Positions 25,241 through 34,652 of a stretch of 64,000 nt of DNA are shown piece by piece (the first letter of the stretch is position 1; each line of letters opens with the position of its first letter). Origin of the DNA: Streptantibioticus rubrisoli (GTDB lineage: Bacteria; Actinomycetota; Actinomycetes; Streptomycetales; Streptomycetaceae); NCBI RefSeq assembly GCF_024436055.1, contig NZ_JANFNH010000001.1, positions 186,001 through 250,000 on the forward strand, given 5' to 3'. The notes beneath the pieces are model-generated. The model was not told where the DNA came from, searched no databases, and was given only the letters and a program-made list of their open reading frames with translations. Both the position numbers and the translations under genes were made by a program.

Positions 25241-26251
25241 GTGGGAACGGCCTTCGTGCTGCCGCTCGTTGGTGTCGCGTTCGCCATCGCGGCACCGCGG
25301 ATCCTGGCGCGGGTCGACTGGCAGGAGCGCGAACCGGTGGTGGCGCTGTGGGTGTGGCAGTGCGCCGTCGCCGCCGTACTGCTGTGCTTCGCGCTGTCCT
25401 TGCTCGTCACCGTAGCCGCCCTGTGGGCGCCGCTGCGCGAGCGGCTGTTCAGGATCGCGCCGCCCGGTGTGCAGGACTCCTACGACCTGACGGTGGGCGG
25501 GGCCTGGCGCGGGGTGTTCGCCGCGGTGCTGGTGACCGCCGCGATCCACGTCGTGCTGCACCTGGTGCGGGAGGCGCACCTCGCCCGCATCAGCCGTCGC
25601 CGCCGCTACCGCGAACTGCGGCAGGCCGCCCCGCCGCTGCCGTACGAGGCGGACCACGGCTGGCGGGCGCGGCGCGCCGAGCGGCTCCTGGTGATGGAGA
25701 GCCCGCGGCCGCAGGCGTGGTCGCTACCGCTGCCGCGCAAGCCGCTGCAACTCGTGGTGTCCACCGGGGCGATGCGCCGGCTCAGCCGCGAGCAGCTGGA
25801 CGCGGTGCTCGCCCATGAGCGGGCCCACGCCAGGGCCAGGCACCATCTGCTGTTGCAGTCCGCCGGGGCGCTGGCCACCGCGTTCCCCCAGGCGTCGCTG
25901 TTCACCGCCTACGCCGACCACTCCGCGCGGCTGGTGGAGCTGGCCGCCGACGACGCGGCGGCGTACCGGCACGGCCATCTGGCGACCGCCCTGGCGTTGC
26001 TGGACCTCAACGAGACCCGGCTCGGCGCGTCCCGCCCGGTGCCCGCCGCCTGGAGCCCGGGGACGCCCCCGCCACCGCCGGTGGAGGAGGTGGCCGCGCG
26101 GGTCGACCGGCTGCTCACCGGGGCGCCCCGGCTGCGTCCGTTGCAACGGCTCAATCTCACCGCGGTGGGCCTGCTGATGATCCTGGTCCCGGTAGTGGTG
26201 ACGCTCGCGCCCGGGCTCCACACGCTGCTGACGATGGGCTGGCGCGGCTGA
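25241..26251 (+). CDS. Membrane M56/BlaR1-like metallopeptidase
   Basis: A 336-residue integral membrane zinc peptidase. GTG 25241 follows GAGGAGGGA. Hydrophobic segments lie near residues 1-20, 35-62, 92-108 and 310-330. The zinc motif is HERAH (His192, Glu193, His196) with downstream Glu233 in LVELAADDAA. There is no penicillin-binding sensor domain, so it is the protease-only form common in actinobacteria, often paired with BlaI/CopY repressors; no such partner is adjacent. Confidence 0.88.
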   Translation: MGTAFVLPLVGVAFAIAAPRILARVDWQEREPVVALWVWQCAVAAVLLCFALSLLVTVAALWAPLRERLFRIAPPGVQDSYDLTVGGAWRGVFAAVLVTAAIHVVLHLVREAHLARISRRRRYRELRQAAPPLPYEADHGWRARRAERLLVMESPRPQAWSLPLPRKPLQLVVSTGAMRRLSREQLDAVLAHERAHARARHHLLLQSAGALATAFPQASLFTAYADHSARLVELAADDAAAYRHGHLATALALLDLNETRLGASRPVPAAWSPGTPPPPPVEEVAARVDRLLTGAPRLRPLQRLNLTAVGLLMILVPVVVTLAPGLHTLLTMGWRG

Positions 26252-26362
26252 GGCGGGTTCGTCCGGTGAGCCGGACGGGCACGTGTGGTAGGCATGCGTG
26301 GAACTCGCGGTCGCCAGCAGGGGAGTGGGACGCGAGCGGCGCGGTGGACAACGGGAGACGAC

Positions 26363-27106
26363 ATGAACGACACCATGACGGCCGGAACGGTGACCATCAC
26401 CTCCGGAAACGGCGACCCCATCGAGGCGTACCTCGCCCGGCCGGTGGACCGCACCGGGTTCGGCGGCATCGTGGTGATCCACCACATGCCGGGCTATGAC
26501 GAGGCCACCAAGCAGATGGTGCGCGACTTCGCGGTCCACGGCTACGCGGCACTGTGCCCCAACCTCTACTCCCGCCAGGCCCCCGGCGCCAGCCCGGACG
26601 ACGCGGCCGCCGCCGTCCGGGCCGCCGGAGGCGTCGCCGACGACCAGCTGATCGCTGACGTGGAGGGCGCGGTACGCCATCTGAAGTCACTGGACGGCGC
26701 CAACGGCAAAGTCGGCGTGATCGGCCACTGCTCAGGTGGCCGCCAGGCGTTCCTGGCCGCCTGTTCCATGCGGCTGGACGCGGCGGTGGACTGCTACGGC
26801 GCCTTCGTCGTCAACGAGCCGCCGGCCACCATGCCCGCCACCATGAAGCCGGTGCTCGGTCTCGCGCCGCGGCTGTCGTGCCCGCTGCTGGGCCTGTTCG
26901 GCGCCGAGGACTCCTACCCGGCGCCGCAGGAGACCGCCCAACTCGCCGCGGAACTGGACGCTTTGGGCAAGGAGCACGAGTTCCACACCTACGACGGCGC
27001 CGGGCACGCGTTCTTCGCCGTCGACCGCCCCAGCTACCGGCCGCAGGCCGCCGTCGACGGCTGGCGGCGGATCTTCGACTTCTTCGGCCGCCACCTCTCC
27101 GCCTGA
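26363..27106 (+). CDS. Dienelactone-hydrolase-family protein
   Basis: A 247-residue alpha/beta hydrolase. ATG 26363 follows GGGAGA. The catalytic triad is Cys123 (GHCSGGR), Asp183 (GAEDSYP) and His215 (GAGHAFF), the Cys nucleophile being typical of dienelactone hydrolases acting on cyclic esters. No chlorocatechol pathway genes are nearby. The next gene begins 13 bases later with its own AGGAG, so the two probably form an operon. Confidence 0.92.
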   Translation: MNDTMTAGTVTITSGNGDPIEAYLARPVDRTGFGGIVVIHHMPGYDEATKQMVRDFAVHGYAALCPNLYSRQAPGASPDDAAAAVRAAGGVADDQLIADVEGAVRHLKSLDGANGKVGVIGHCSGGRQAFLAACSMRLDAAVDCYGAFVVNEPPATMPATMKPVLGLAPRLSCPLLGLFGAEDSYPAPQETAQLAAELDALGKEHEFHTYDGAGHAFFAVDRPSYRPQAAVDGWRRIFDFFGRHLSA

Positions 27107-27119
27107 TCAGGAGCCCGGT

Positions 27120-27398
27120 ATGTGCACCTACCTGACCGAGAAGGTCTCCGTAGACGGCAGCGGAAAGGGGGCGCGGGGGTGGTTCCCGCTCACCCATGCG
27201 ACGGTCTATGTGGACCACCCGCAGCACGCGCCGCAGGAACACACCCTGAACATCGACTTCATCAACCCCGAGCAGGGACCCGGGGCGCGGGTGGCGGTGG
27301 AGCTGACCGAGGAGTCCGCCCTGGCGCTGGTACGCGCCATCCAGGACGCGTTGGCCGCCGCCCCTCCCGGCCTCGCCTCCGCCGACCCGGCGAAGTAG
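27120..27398 (+). CDS. Conserved small protein, DUF6295-like
   Basis: A 92-residue protein starting MCTYLTEKVSVDGSGKG, with WFPLTHATVYVDHP and EHTLNIDFINP. I recognise the pattern as the actinobacterial DUF6295-type family, whose function is unknown. It is probably cotranscribed with the dienelactone hydrolase. No signal peptide. Confidence 0.82.
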   Translation: MCTYLTEKVSVDGSGKGARGWFPLTHATVYVDHPQHAPQEHTLNIDFINPEQGPGARVAVELTEESALALVRAIQDALAAAPPGLASADPAK

Positions 27399-27435
27399 CC
27401 ACCCGGACAGGCCGCTTCGCCAACCGCCGTGACGC

Positions 27436-28707
27436 TCAACGGTAGTTGCCGGTATGCCCCAGGCTGTAGCGGCCGGGCTGCGGGAAGAACGCGAGCCCGT
27501 GCGGATTGGCGCCGACCGGGATGCGGGCCAGTAGCCGCCCGTCCGCGGTGCCGAACACGTACACCTCGTCGTTGTCCCGGCCGGACAGCCACAGTTGCGT
27601 GCCGTCGGCGCTGACCCCGCCCATGTCCGGTGAGCCGCCGCCCGGTATCCGCCAGGTGGCGGTGGTGGTGCGGGTACGCGGGTCCACCACGCTGACCGAA
27701 CCGTCCTGGCGGTTGGAGACGTACAGCAGCGTCCCGTCGCGGTTGGGGTATATCCCGTGCGCCCCGGCCCCGGTCGGGATCCTGCCCCGCTCGCGCATGG
27801 TGTCGCCGTCGACCAGTATCAGGTTCCCGGTGTGGAAACCGGCGACGTAGAACGTGCGCCCGTCCGGGCCGAGCCGCACGTCCTGCGGCATCACCCGAGG
27901 GCCGAGGTCGAGTTCGCCGAGGATCCGCAGCGTGGCCGTGTCGTACTTCAGCAACTGGCCGGAGAACTCGCAACTGACGATGAAGTAGCCGCCGTCCGCG
28001 GAGAAGTCGGCGTGGTTGATGCCTGAACAGGGCACGGCGACGGTGCGCCGCAGCGCCATGGTGTGCGGATCCCGTACGTCCAGGTGGTCGCGGCGCTCCG
28101 CCATGACGAGGGCGGACCCGCCGTCCGGGGTGAAGTACAGGTTGTACGGGGCGTCGACGGCAACCGGCTTGCCGGGCTTGGCGGTTCGCGGGTCGAGCGG
28201 TACGAGCTGGTTGCTGCCGCTGGCGTCGACCCACAGCGTCCGCAGGTCCCAGGACGGAGTGACGTGCTGGGGCAGGCGGCCGACCGGGAAGTGGCCGACG
28301 ACGCGGAAGGACCTGGGGTCTATCACGGTGACGGTGTCGCGGTCGCGGTTGTGCGAGTTGTTGGTGCCGCCCATTCCGGTCTCGCCGCTGTTGGGCACGT
28401 AGACCAGTTCGGGGTCGTGGGCGACGGTGGGGCTGAGCATTCCGGTTCGGGTGGACGCATAGGCGTCGGCCAGTGCGGGCGGGCGGTTCGCCGGGTTCAC
28501 CGCGCCGCCCTGCGCTATCCAGGGGATCCCGCCGGTCGGGTGGTGGGCACCGGTGACGGCGTGCCCGGCGTGCACCGGCTGCGGGCGGCTGGGGCGGGGG
28601 GACGCGCTGGCGCGGTCCTCGGGGGCGGACAGCGTACTGGCCGCCAGGACACCCGCGGTGAGCGCGAGGCCGCAGGCCAGTGAGATGCGGAGGGGACACG
28701 CACGCAC
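27436..28707 (-). CDS. Secreted YVTN-type beta-propeller protein
   Basis: A 423-residue exported repeat protein. GTG 28707 follows GGGAGA, and a signal peptide spans about residues 1-30. From about residue 100 onward there are six or seven blades of about 42 residues, each with strands ending in patterns such as LYVSNRQDGSVSVVDPRT, TFYVAGFHTGNLILVDGD and LWLSGRDNDEVYVF. Such propellers serve as binding scaffolds or surface proteins; no enzymatic residues can be assigned. Its gene is convergent with the DUF6295-like gene. Confidence 0.88.
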   Translation of the reverse strand: MRACPLRISLACGLALTAGVLAASTLSAPEDRASASPRPSRPQPVHAGHAVTGAHHPTGGIPWIAQGGAVNPANRPPALADAYASTRTGMLSPTVAHDPELVYVPNSGETGMGGTNNSHNRDRDTVTVIDPRSFRVVGHFPVGRLPQHVTPSWDLRTLWVDASGSNQLVPLDPRTAKPGKPVAVDAPYNLYFTPDGGSALVMAERRDHLDVRDPHTMALRRTVAVPCSGINHADFSADGGYFIVSCEFSGQLLKYDTATLRILGELDLGPRVMPQDVRLGPDGRTFYVAGFHTGNLILVDGDTMRERGRIPTGAGAHGIYPNRDGTLLYVSNRQDGSVSVVDPRTRTTTATWRIPGGGSPDMGGVSADGTQLWLSGRDNDEVYVFGTADGRLLARIPVGANPHGLAFFPQPGRYSLGHTGNYR

Positions 28708-29287
28708 CGCTGTTCTCCCGTCGTCGTGGGGACTCGATACGGGACAAACGTAGGCACAGTGCCTTGATGTCGCGACTCGTCATCCGGGGCGTGGGCCAGG
28801 TCCGGACGGACGGATGAAGATCGACTCGCGGAAGCGCGGAGGCGGACGTACGCGTTCCGCGCTGCCGCACGGGAGGGGGAGCCCGCCTGTGGTGCCCGGT
28901 CGATAGTGGGGGGATCGGCCGGGCACCACAGGCGGGGCGTTGCTGTGAGAGTGCACTCCTGTAACGCGCCTGCCCTGAACAACGTCCGGTAAACCACCCC
29001 GGTTCAACCAGGACGCGCGCCGCGGTGGCCGCCCTGGTGAGCCGCGGACCACACCCGCCGCCACGCCGGATCGGCCGCACTGTGCGCCAATTCGGCGGCC
29101 CACCAGTGTCGTTGACGACGCGGCTGATCGTTCCGGTTCCGCCGAGCGGGATCGTGACCAGGTGGTGGATAGCTGGACGGCGGTGATGCGGCGTCAAGCC
29201 CCTTGGTTCGCCCGGGCTGTATGGGGCAGCCGCCGCGTAGGATGGGCGGCGTAGCGATTCCGCTGGGGCGACCGAGGAGCCGCGGGA
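28708..29287. other. Gene-free interval containing a large hairpin
   Basis: 580 bases between divergent genes without a convincing coding region. A minus-strand 107-codon frame (28780-29103) has no ribosome binding site or family features. The region includes promoters for both flanking genes and a strong hairpin that serves no adjacent gene. Confidence 0.55.
28882..28936. terminator. 23-bp terminator-like hairpin without an adjacent gene end
   Basis: Arms 28882-28904 and 28914-28936 pair over 23 positions with one G-T wobble (core CCTGTGGTGCCCGG) around a 9-nt loop. It lies in the gap between two divergent genes, where no terminator is needed. Confidence 0.6.
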
Positions 29288-30052
29288 ATGAGTGTGCGCG
29301 TCGAGCGCGACGGTCCGGTCACCACGGTCGTGCTGTCCCGGCCGGAGTGCCGCAACGCGGTCGACGGGGCGACCGCCGCCGCGCTCGCCGAGGCGTTCCG
29401 CGCCTTCGACGCGGACCCTCAGGCGCGGGTGGCCGTGCTGTGGGGCGAGGGCGGAACGTTCTGCTCCGGCGCCGACCTCAAGGCGGTCGGCACCGAGCGC
29501 GGCAACCGGGTCGAGCCGGACGGCGACGGGCCCATGGGTCCCACCCGGCTGCGGCTGACCAAGCCCGTGATCGCCGCGGTCAGCGGCCACGCCGTGGCGG
29601 GCGGTCTGGAACTCGCCCTCTGGTGCGACCTGCGGGTAGCCGAGGAGGACGCGGTGTTCGGCGTCTTCTGCCGCCGCTGGGGCGTACCGCTGATCGACGG
29701 CGGCACGGTACGGCTGCCGCGGCTGATCGGCACCAGCCGCGCCCTGGACCTGATCCTCACCGGCCGACCGGTGGACGCCGCCGAGGCGCACGCCATCGGC
29801 CTGGCCAACCGCCTTGTGCCGCACGGCCGTTCACGCGCCGCCGCCGAGGAACTCGCCGCCCAGATCGCCCGGTTCCCGCAGACCTGTCTGCGCGGTGACC
29901 GGGCCTCCGTCCTCGCCCAGGACGGTCTGACGGAGGAGGCGGCGATGGCCGTGGAGCTGCGGCACGGCCAGGCGGCCATGGCCGAGGCGGTCAGCGGCGC
30001 CGCCCGGTTCGCCGCGGGCGCCGGACGCCACGGGGACTTCTCCCGGCTCTGA
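29288..30052 (+). CDS. Enoyl-CoA hydratase/isomerase-family protein
   Basis: A 254-residue crotonase-fold enzyme; ATG 29288 follows GAGGAG. Oxyanion-hole motifs are FCSGADLKAVG and AAVSGHAVAGGLELAL. At the positions of the two catalytic Glu residues of classical hydratases the sequence reads GVFCRRWGVPLIDGG, so one acid is replaced and Asp (IDGG) may serve. This suggests an isomerase or a variant activity. No acyl-CoA pathway partners lie beside it. Confidence 0.9.
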   Translation: MSVRVERDGPVTTVVLSRPECRNAVDGATAAALAEAFRAFDADPQARVAVLWGEGGTFCSGADLKAVGTERGNRVEPDGDGPMGPTRLRLTKPVIAAVSGHAVAGGLELALWCDLRVAEEDAVFGVFCRRWGVPLIDGGTVRLPRLIGTSRALDLILTGRPVDAAEAHAIGLANRLVPHGRSRAAAEELAAQIARFPQTCLRGDRASVLAQDGLTEEAAMAVELRHGQAAMAEAVSGAARFAAGAGRHGDFSRL

Positions 30053-30185
30053 AGCCTGCCCCGCCGCCCCCGGCCGCCAGCGCTTGCGCCCGCGCACCTG
30101 GCGGGCAACGGTGGGTTACAGGGGGAGGGCCACGGGCGGTGCCCGCTGTCCGCGGCGGTCGCTGCGCACCCGGAGGAAGACCGCC

Positions 30186-30827
30186 ATGACCTCGCGAAAC
30201 CCGCTGGCGGAGTACCGCCGCAAACGCGACTTCTCCCGGACCTCGGAGCCCCGGGGCGACCAGGGCGACGAGTCGGGCGAGGGCCGGTTCGTGGTGCAGT
30301 TGCACGACGCCAGTACCCGCCACTTCGACTTCCGCCTGGAGGTCGACGGGGTGCTGAAGTCCTGGGCGATTCCCAAGGGTCCGTCCACCGACCCGCACGA
30401 CAAGCGGCTGGCGGTGCCCACCGAGGACCACCCGCTGGAGTACCGCGACTTCGAGGGCGTCATCGGCGACGACCAGTACGGCGCCGGAACCGTACTGGTG
30501 TGGGACTCCGGGACCTACCGCAACATGAGCGAGCGCCACGGCAAACAGGTCCCGTTCGCCAAGGCACTGGCCGACGGCCATGCCTCGTTCTGGCTGGACG
30601 GCAGGAAGCTACACGGCGGATTCGCCCTCACCCGGATCCGTTCCGAGGCCTGGCTGCTGGTGAAGAAGGACGACCAGCACGCCTCCCGCCCGGGCACGCC
30701 GGAGCCGAGCCGCGCCAAGTCGGTGCGCACCCACCGCACCCTGAAGCAGGTCGCGGCCGACGCCAGGGCGGGCCGCAAGGGACGCAGACGCACCGATGAC
30801 GCGCACCGGCACGGCAGCCGGTCATGA
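30186..30827 (+). CDS. LigD-type 3'-phosphoesterase domain protein
   Basis: A 213-residue stand-alone phosphoesterase as found inside bacterial LigD. ATG 30186 follows GGAGGA. Signature residues are HDASTRHFDFRLEVDGVLKSWA with the metal-binding histidines, then the RLAVPTEDHPLEYRDFEG loop. It trims 3'-phosphate or ribonucleotide ends during non-homologous end joining. The C-terminus is a basic tail. It overlaps the ligase gene by 4 bases (ATGA), so both are made together. Confidence 0.92.
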   Translation: MTSRNPLAEYRRKRDFSRTSEPRGDQGDESGEGRFVVQLHDASTRHFDFRLEVDGVLKSWAIPKGPSTDPHDKRLAVPTEDHPLEYRDFEGVIGDDQYGAGTVLVWDSGTYRNMSERHGKQVPFAKALADGHASFWLDGRKLHGGFALTRIRSEAWLLVKKDDQHASRPGTPEPSRAKSVRTHRTLKQVAADARAGRKGRRRTDDAHRHGSRS

Positions 30828-31831
30828 ACGACGAACTGCGGCGCCTGCCCAAGGACCAGCGCGATCTGCTGCGCCCCGCCCCGAGCCCGCGCGGTATGCG
30901 CCCGATGCTGGCCGTCCTCACCGATCAGCGGTCCTTCGGCGGCGGCTGGATCTTCGAACGCAAACTGGACGGAGTGCGGGCGCTGGGCTACCGCGACGGC
31001 GGACGCACCGGGCTGCTGTCCCGTACCGGACGGCATGTGGACGCCACCTACCCCGAGATCATCGAGGCCCTGGACCGGCAGGAGTGCCAGGACTTCCTGG
31101 TGGACGGCGAGATCGTCGCCCTGGAGCACGGGCGCACCAGTTTCGCCCTGCTGCAGCGGCGGATGGGCCTGACCAGGCCGCATGACGTGCGGATGAGCGG
31201 CGTGGCGGTGACGTACTACCTCTTCGACCTGCTGCGGCTGGACGGCCAGGACCTCACCCGGCTGCCGTTGCGCACCCGCAAGTCACTGCTGCGCGGCACC
31301 ATCGACTTCCGGCCACCGCTGCGCTTCACCACCCACCGCAATGCCGGAGGCCCCGAGCTGCTGCGGCAGGCGTGTGAGCGGGGCTGGGAGGGACTGATCG
31401 CCAAGCGGGCCGACGGGCGCTACGCACAGGTGCGGTCCAGGGACTGGCTGAAGCTCAAGTGCGCGGCCGGGCAGGAGATGGTGGTCGGCGGCTTCACCGA
31501 ACCGTCCGGCAGCCGCATCGGCCTGGGCGCGCTGCTGGTGGGCTACTACTCCGGCGGTGAACTGCGCTACGCGGGCAAGGTGGGCACCGGCTTCGACACC
31601 GCCACCCTGCGCCGCCTCAGGGCGCGGCTGGAGGAGCTGGAGTTGGGCCGCTCGCCGTTCGCCGAACAGGTCGGGGAGCGCACCGCGCACTGGGTGCGCC
31701 CCGAACTGGTCGCACAGGTCGGCTTCACCGAGTGGACCCGGGACGGCAAGCTGCGGCACCCCCGCTTCCTCGGCCTGCGCGACGACAAGAGCGCCCGCGA
31801 AGTGGTGCGCGAACGGCCCGGCGGGACGTAA
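30824..31831 (+). CDS. ATP-dependent DNA ligase (LigD ligase domain)
   Basis: A 335-residue ligase. Adenylation motif I is ERKLDGVRA with nucleophile Lys47; VDGEIVAL (motif III), GWEGLIAKR (motif IV) and WLKLKC (motif V) are present, followed by an OB domain (about 210-320). It corresponds to the ligase domain of LigD. Together with the upstream phosphoesterase it gives two of the three LigD activities; the polymerase domain and Ku are not in this window. Probable role: end joining of double-strand breaks in non-growing cells or spores. Confidence 0.94.
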   Translation: MNDELRRLPKDQRDLLRPAPSPRGMRPMLAVLTDQRSFGGGWIFERKLDGVRALGYRDGGRTGLLSRTGRHVDATYPEIIEALDRQECQDFLVDGEIVALEHGRTSFALLQRRMGLTRPHDVRMSGVAVTYYLFDLLRLDGQDLTRLPLRTRKSLLRGTIDFRPPLRFTTHRNAGGPELLRQACERGWEGLIAKRADGRYAQVRSRDWLKLKCAAGQEMVVGGFTEPSGSRIGLGALLVGYYSGGELRYAGKVGTGFDTATLRRLRARLEELELGRSPFAEQVGERTAHWVRPELVAQVGFTEWTRDGKLRHPRFLGLRDDKSAREVVRERPGGT

Positions 31832-31844
31832 GGGGTGCGTGCGC

Positions 31845-33482
31845 ATGGAGCAACCCGCGGTCACCCACGTGACACCCAGCAACCCGGGGCTGCGGCGGGA
31901 CATCGGACTGATCGGCCTGGTGTGGGCCTCTGAGGGGTCCATCATCGGCTCCGGCTGGCTGTTCGGCTCGCTCTACGCCGCGCAGGCCGCCGGAACCGCC
32001 GCACTGCTGTCCTGGGGGATCGGCGCGCTGGCCATCATCGTGCTGGCCTTCGTCCACGCCGAGCTGGGCGCGATGTATCCGGTCGCGGGCGGGACCGCGC
32101 GGTTCCCGCACTACGCCTTCGGCAGCGTCGCGGGAGCCTCCTTCGGCTGGTTCTCCTGGCTGCAGGCGGTCACCGTGGCGCCCATCGAGGTCATGGCATC
32201 GCTCAACTACCTCAGCGTGCACGTCAGTTGGGTGCAGACCGGCAAGAACCACCTCACCCCGCCCGGCTACGGCCTGGCGGTCGCCTTCATGGCGTTCTTC
32301 GTCGTCGTCAACTTCCTGGGCGTCAGATGGCTGGCCCACACCAACAGCGCCGCCACCTGGTGGAAGATCGCCGTCCCCCTGTTCACCGTCGCGGTGCTCG
32401 CCGCCACCAGGTTCCACGGCGGCAACTTCGCCTACCAGGGCTTCGCCCCGTTCGGCGCCAAGGGCGTGCTCTCCGCGGTGAGCACCAGCGGTGTCATCTT
32501 CGCGCTGCTCGGCTTCGAGCAGGCCGACCAACTGGCCGGTGAGAGCCGCCACCCGGCCAGGGACATCCCGCGCGCGGTGATCGGCTCGATCCTCATCGGC
32601 GCCCTGGTCTACGTCGCCCTGCAGGTGGTCTTCATCGCCGCCCTGCCGCACAGCGCCTTCGTACACGGCTGGGCCAACCTGACGTTCAGCGGCAAGGCCG
32701 GACCGTTCGCCGGGCTCGCCAGCTCGATCGGGCTGGGCTGGCTGGCCGCCCTGCTGTACATCGACGCGGTCGTCTCACCCACCGGCACCGGGCTGATCTA
32801 TGTGACGGCCACGTCCCGCGTCTCCTACGGCCTGTCCCGCAACGGCTATGTGCCGGAACTGTTCGAACGGACCAGCAGGCGCGGGGTGCCGTGGTTCAGT
32901 CTGCTGTTCGCCTTCGCCATCGGACTCATCGTCTTCCTGCCCTTCCCCACCTGGCAGAAGCTCGTCGGATTCATCACCTCCGCCAGCGTGTTGATGTACG
33001 CCGGTGCGCCGCTGGCCTTCGGCTGCCTGCGCAGACAGGACCCCGACCGGCTCCGCCCTTATCGGCTGCCGGGCGGTGGCTTCTGGGCGCCGGTGGCGTT
33101 CGTCGTGGCGAACCTGATCATCTACTGGGCGGGCTGGGACACCCTGTGGCGCCTCGGCGTGGCGATCGTGCTCGGCTACCTGCTGCTGGGCTGCTCCGCC
33201 GCGCTCAGGCTCAACCCGAGGACGCCGCGCATGGACTTCAGGTCCGCCCAGTGGCTGCCGGTGTACCTGATCGGGATGGGCGTCATCTCCTGGCAGGGCG
33301 GGTTCTGCAGCACCGGCCCCGCGTCCCGGGTGGCCTGCGGTGCCACCGACCGCATTCCGCTGTGGTGGGACATCGCCGTCATCGCGGCGCTCAGCCTGGT
33401 GATCTACTACTGGGCACAGCTCGTCCGGCTGCCCGCCGAGCGGACCCTGGAGTACGTCGGGGCCGTCGAGCCGGTTCGATAA
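31845..33482 (+). CDS. APC-superfamily amino-acid permease
   Basis: A 545-residue transporter with about 12-14 membrane segments. ATG 31845 (GTG 31839 is also in frame) begins MEQPAVTHVTP. The first helix carries EGSIIGSGWLFGS, the substrate-binding loop of APC permeases, and later GFEQADQLAGESRHPARDIPRAVIGS is diagnostic. The long form with extra C-terminal helices resembles aspartate:proton or YjeM-type carriers. It follows the ligase gene by 13 bases and may be cotranscribed, although the functions look unrelated. Confidence 0.92.
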   Translation: MEQPAVTHVTPSNPGLRRDIGLIGLVWASEGSIIGSGWLFGSLYAAQAAGTAALLSWGIGALAIIVLAFVHAELGAMYPVAGGTARFPHYAFGSVAGASFGWFSWLQAVTVAPIEVMASLNYLSVHVSWVQTGKNHLTPPGYGLAVAFMAFFVVVNFLGVRWLAHTNSAATWWKIAVPLFTVAVLAATRFHGGNFAYQGFAPFGAKGVLSAVSTSGVIFALLGFEQADQLAGESRHPARDIPRAVIGSILIGALVYVALQVVFIAALPHSAFVHGWANLTFSGKAGPFAGLASSIGLGWLAALLYIDAVVSPTGTGLIYVTATSRVSYGLSRNGYVPELFERTSRRGVPWFSLLFAFAIGLIVFLPFPTWQKLVGFITSASVLMYAGAPLAFGCLRRQDPDRLRPYRLPGGGFWAPVAFVVANLIIYWAGWDTLWRLGVAIVLGYLLLGCSAALRLNPRTPRMDFRSAQWLPVYLIGMGVISWQGGFCSTGPASRVACGATDRIPLWWDIAVIAALSLVIYYWAQLVRLPAERTLEYVGAVEPVR

Positions 33483-33711
33483 CGCCTCCGGCTGACGCCC
33501 GGCGTGGGGTGCGGGCGCGCGGCTGACGGCATGCCTATGGTGAGGCTCCGCCCGAGGCGCGCGGGGCGTCGCGTCAATCGGTGACGTTGGGTTACCTCTC
33601 GGTGACCGTGAGTCAAGAAGCCGTGCTCCGCGCGGGGTTGGCTCGTTGAACCCGAACGACCGCGCCGATCGCACGCGCGCAGTACGCAGCCGCAGACCCG
33701 AAGGAGGAGGC

Positions 33712-34647
33712 GTGCCCCCATACGCTCCTGCCGCCGGACCGGAGCCCCGGTCACGCAGCGCGCCCGCCGCCCCGCAGCAGCGCACCCGGTACGCCTCCCA
33801 GCGGCCGGACGGGACGCACGACGACCCGGGCGCCGCCCCGCCGCACCCGCGGCCGCCCCGGCACCGGACAGCGGAACGGGACCGGCTGACCTGGCTGATC
33901 TGCGCGGGTGTCGGTCTGGGGGTGCTGGGCACCACCGCCTTGTACGCCAGCCCGGGCGCGGTGTTCCGGTCCACTCGGCCGACGTCCGTCGCGGTGCGCC
34001 CGGCGCGCCATCCGGCCGCCCCGTCCGCCGGTCCCGCCGCACAACCACTGCCGTCCGTACGGCGGTTGCCCGGTATCGGCGCGCGGCTCGGCGCGGCGAT
34101 CCCGGCGAACGCCCGGCAGGCGCTGGTGGTCGTCGGCCAGGGACCGGACTCCTGGATGTCGAGTGCGACCCTGTGGAGCCGCGACGACCACGGCAACTGG
34201 CACCCGGGCCAGACCTGGACCGCGCACAACGCACTGCGCGGCTGGACCTCCTTCCACCGGGTGGACGACCTGCGCAGCCCGGTCGGCGTCTTCTCCCTCA
34301 CCGCCGCCGGGGGCCTCGCCCCGAACCCCGGCACCAGGCTCCCGTACGACCACTCCTCGGCGTTCCGCGCGGTGGGGGCGGGCTTCGAGGGGGAGCCGCT
34401 CACCGGTTCCTTCGACTACGTGGTGGCGATCGACTACAACCGCGTCCCGGGCAGCTCACCGCTCGACTCGCGCACACCGCTCGGCCGGGGACGCGGCGCG
34501 GGCCTGTGGGTGCACGTGGACCACCAAGGCCCGACCCACGGCTGTGTGGCGCTCTCCCGGGAGCACATGATCGAACTGCTGCGCAGGCTGGACCCGGCCG
34601 CCCACCCGGTGATCGTCATGGGCGACCGGGCGGCGCTGCGCCAGTGA
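33712..34647 (+). CDS. Membrane-anchored L,D-transpeptidase-like (YkuD-fold) protein
   Basis: About 311 residues from GTG 33712, chosen for AAGGAGG directly upstream; a TTG at 33646 is an in-frame alternative. An N-terminal disordered Pro/Arg-rich segment of about 55 residues precedes one membrane helix (about 59-79). The catalytic domain carries WVHVDHQGPTHGCVALSREHM, matching the HXX...HGC signature of YkuD enzymes with nucleophile Cys278. These enzymes form 3-3 cross-links in peptidoglycan. Tandem repeats begin six bases after the stop. Confidence 0.87.
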   Translation: MPPYAPAAGPEPRSRSAPAAPQQRTRYASQRPDGTHDDPGAAPPHPRPPRHRTAERDRLTWLICAGVGLGVLGTTALYASPGAVFRSTRPTSVAVRPARHPAAPSAGPAAQPLPSVRRLPGIGARLGAAIPANARQALVVVGQGPDSWMSSATLWSRDDHGNWHPGQTWTAHNALRGWTSFHRVDDLRSPVGVFSLTAAGGLAPNPGTRLPYDHSSAFRAVGAGFEGEPLTGSFDYVVAIDYNRVPGSSPLDSRTPLGRGRGAGLWVHVDHQGPTHGCVALSREHMIELLRRLDPAAHPVIVMGDRAALRQ

Positions 34648-34652
34648 CGGCC

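Noticed and set aside
28780-29103. 107-codon minus-strand frame
   Set aside because: No ribosome binding site, crosses a 23-bp hairpin, and shows no family features.
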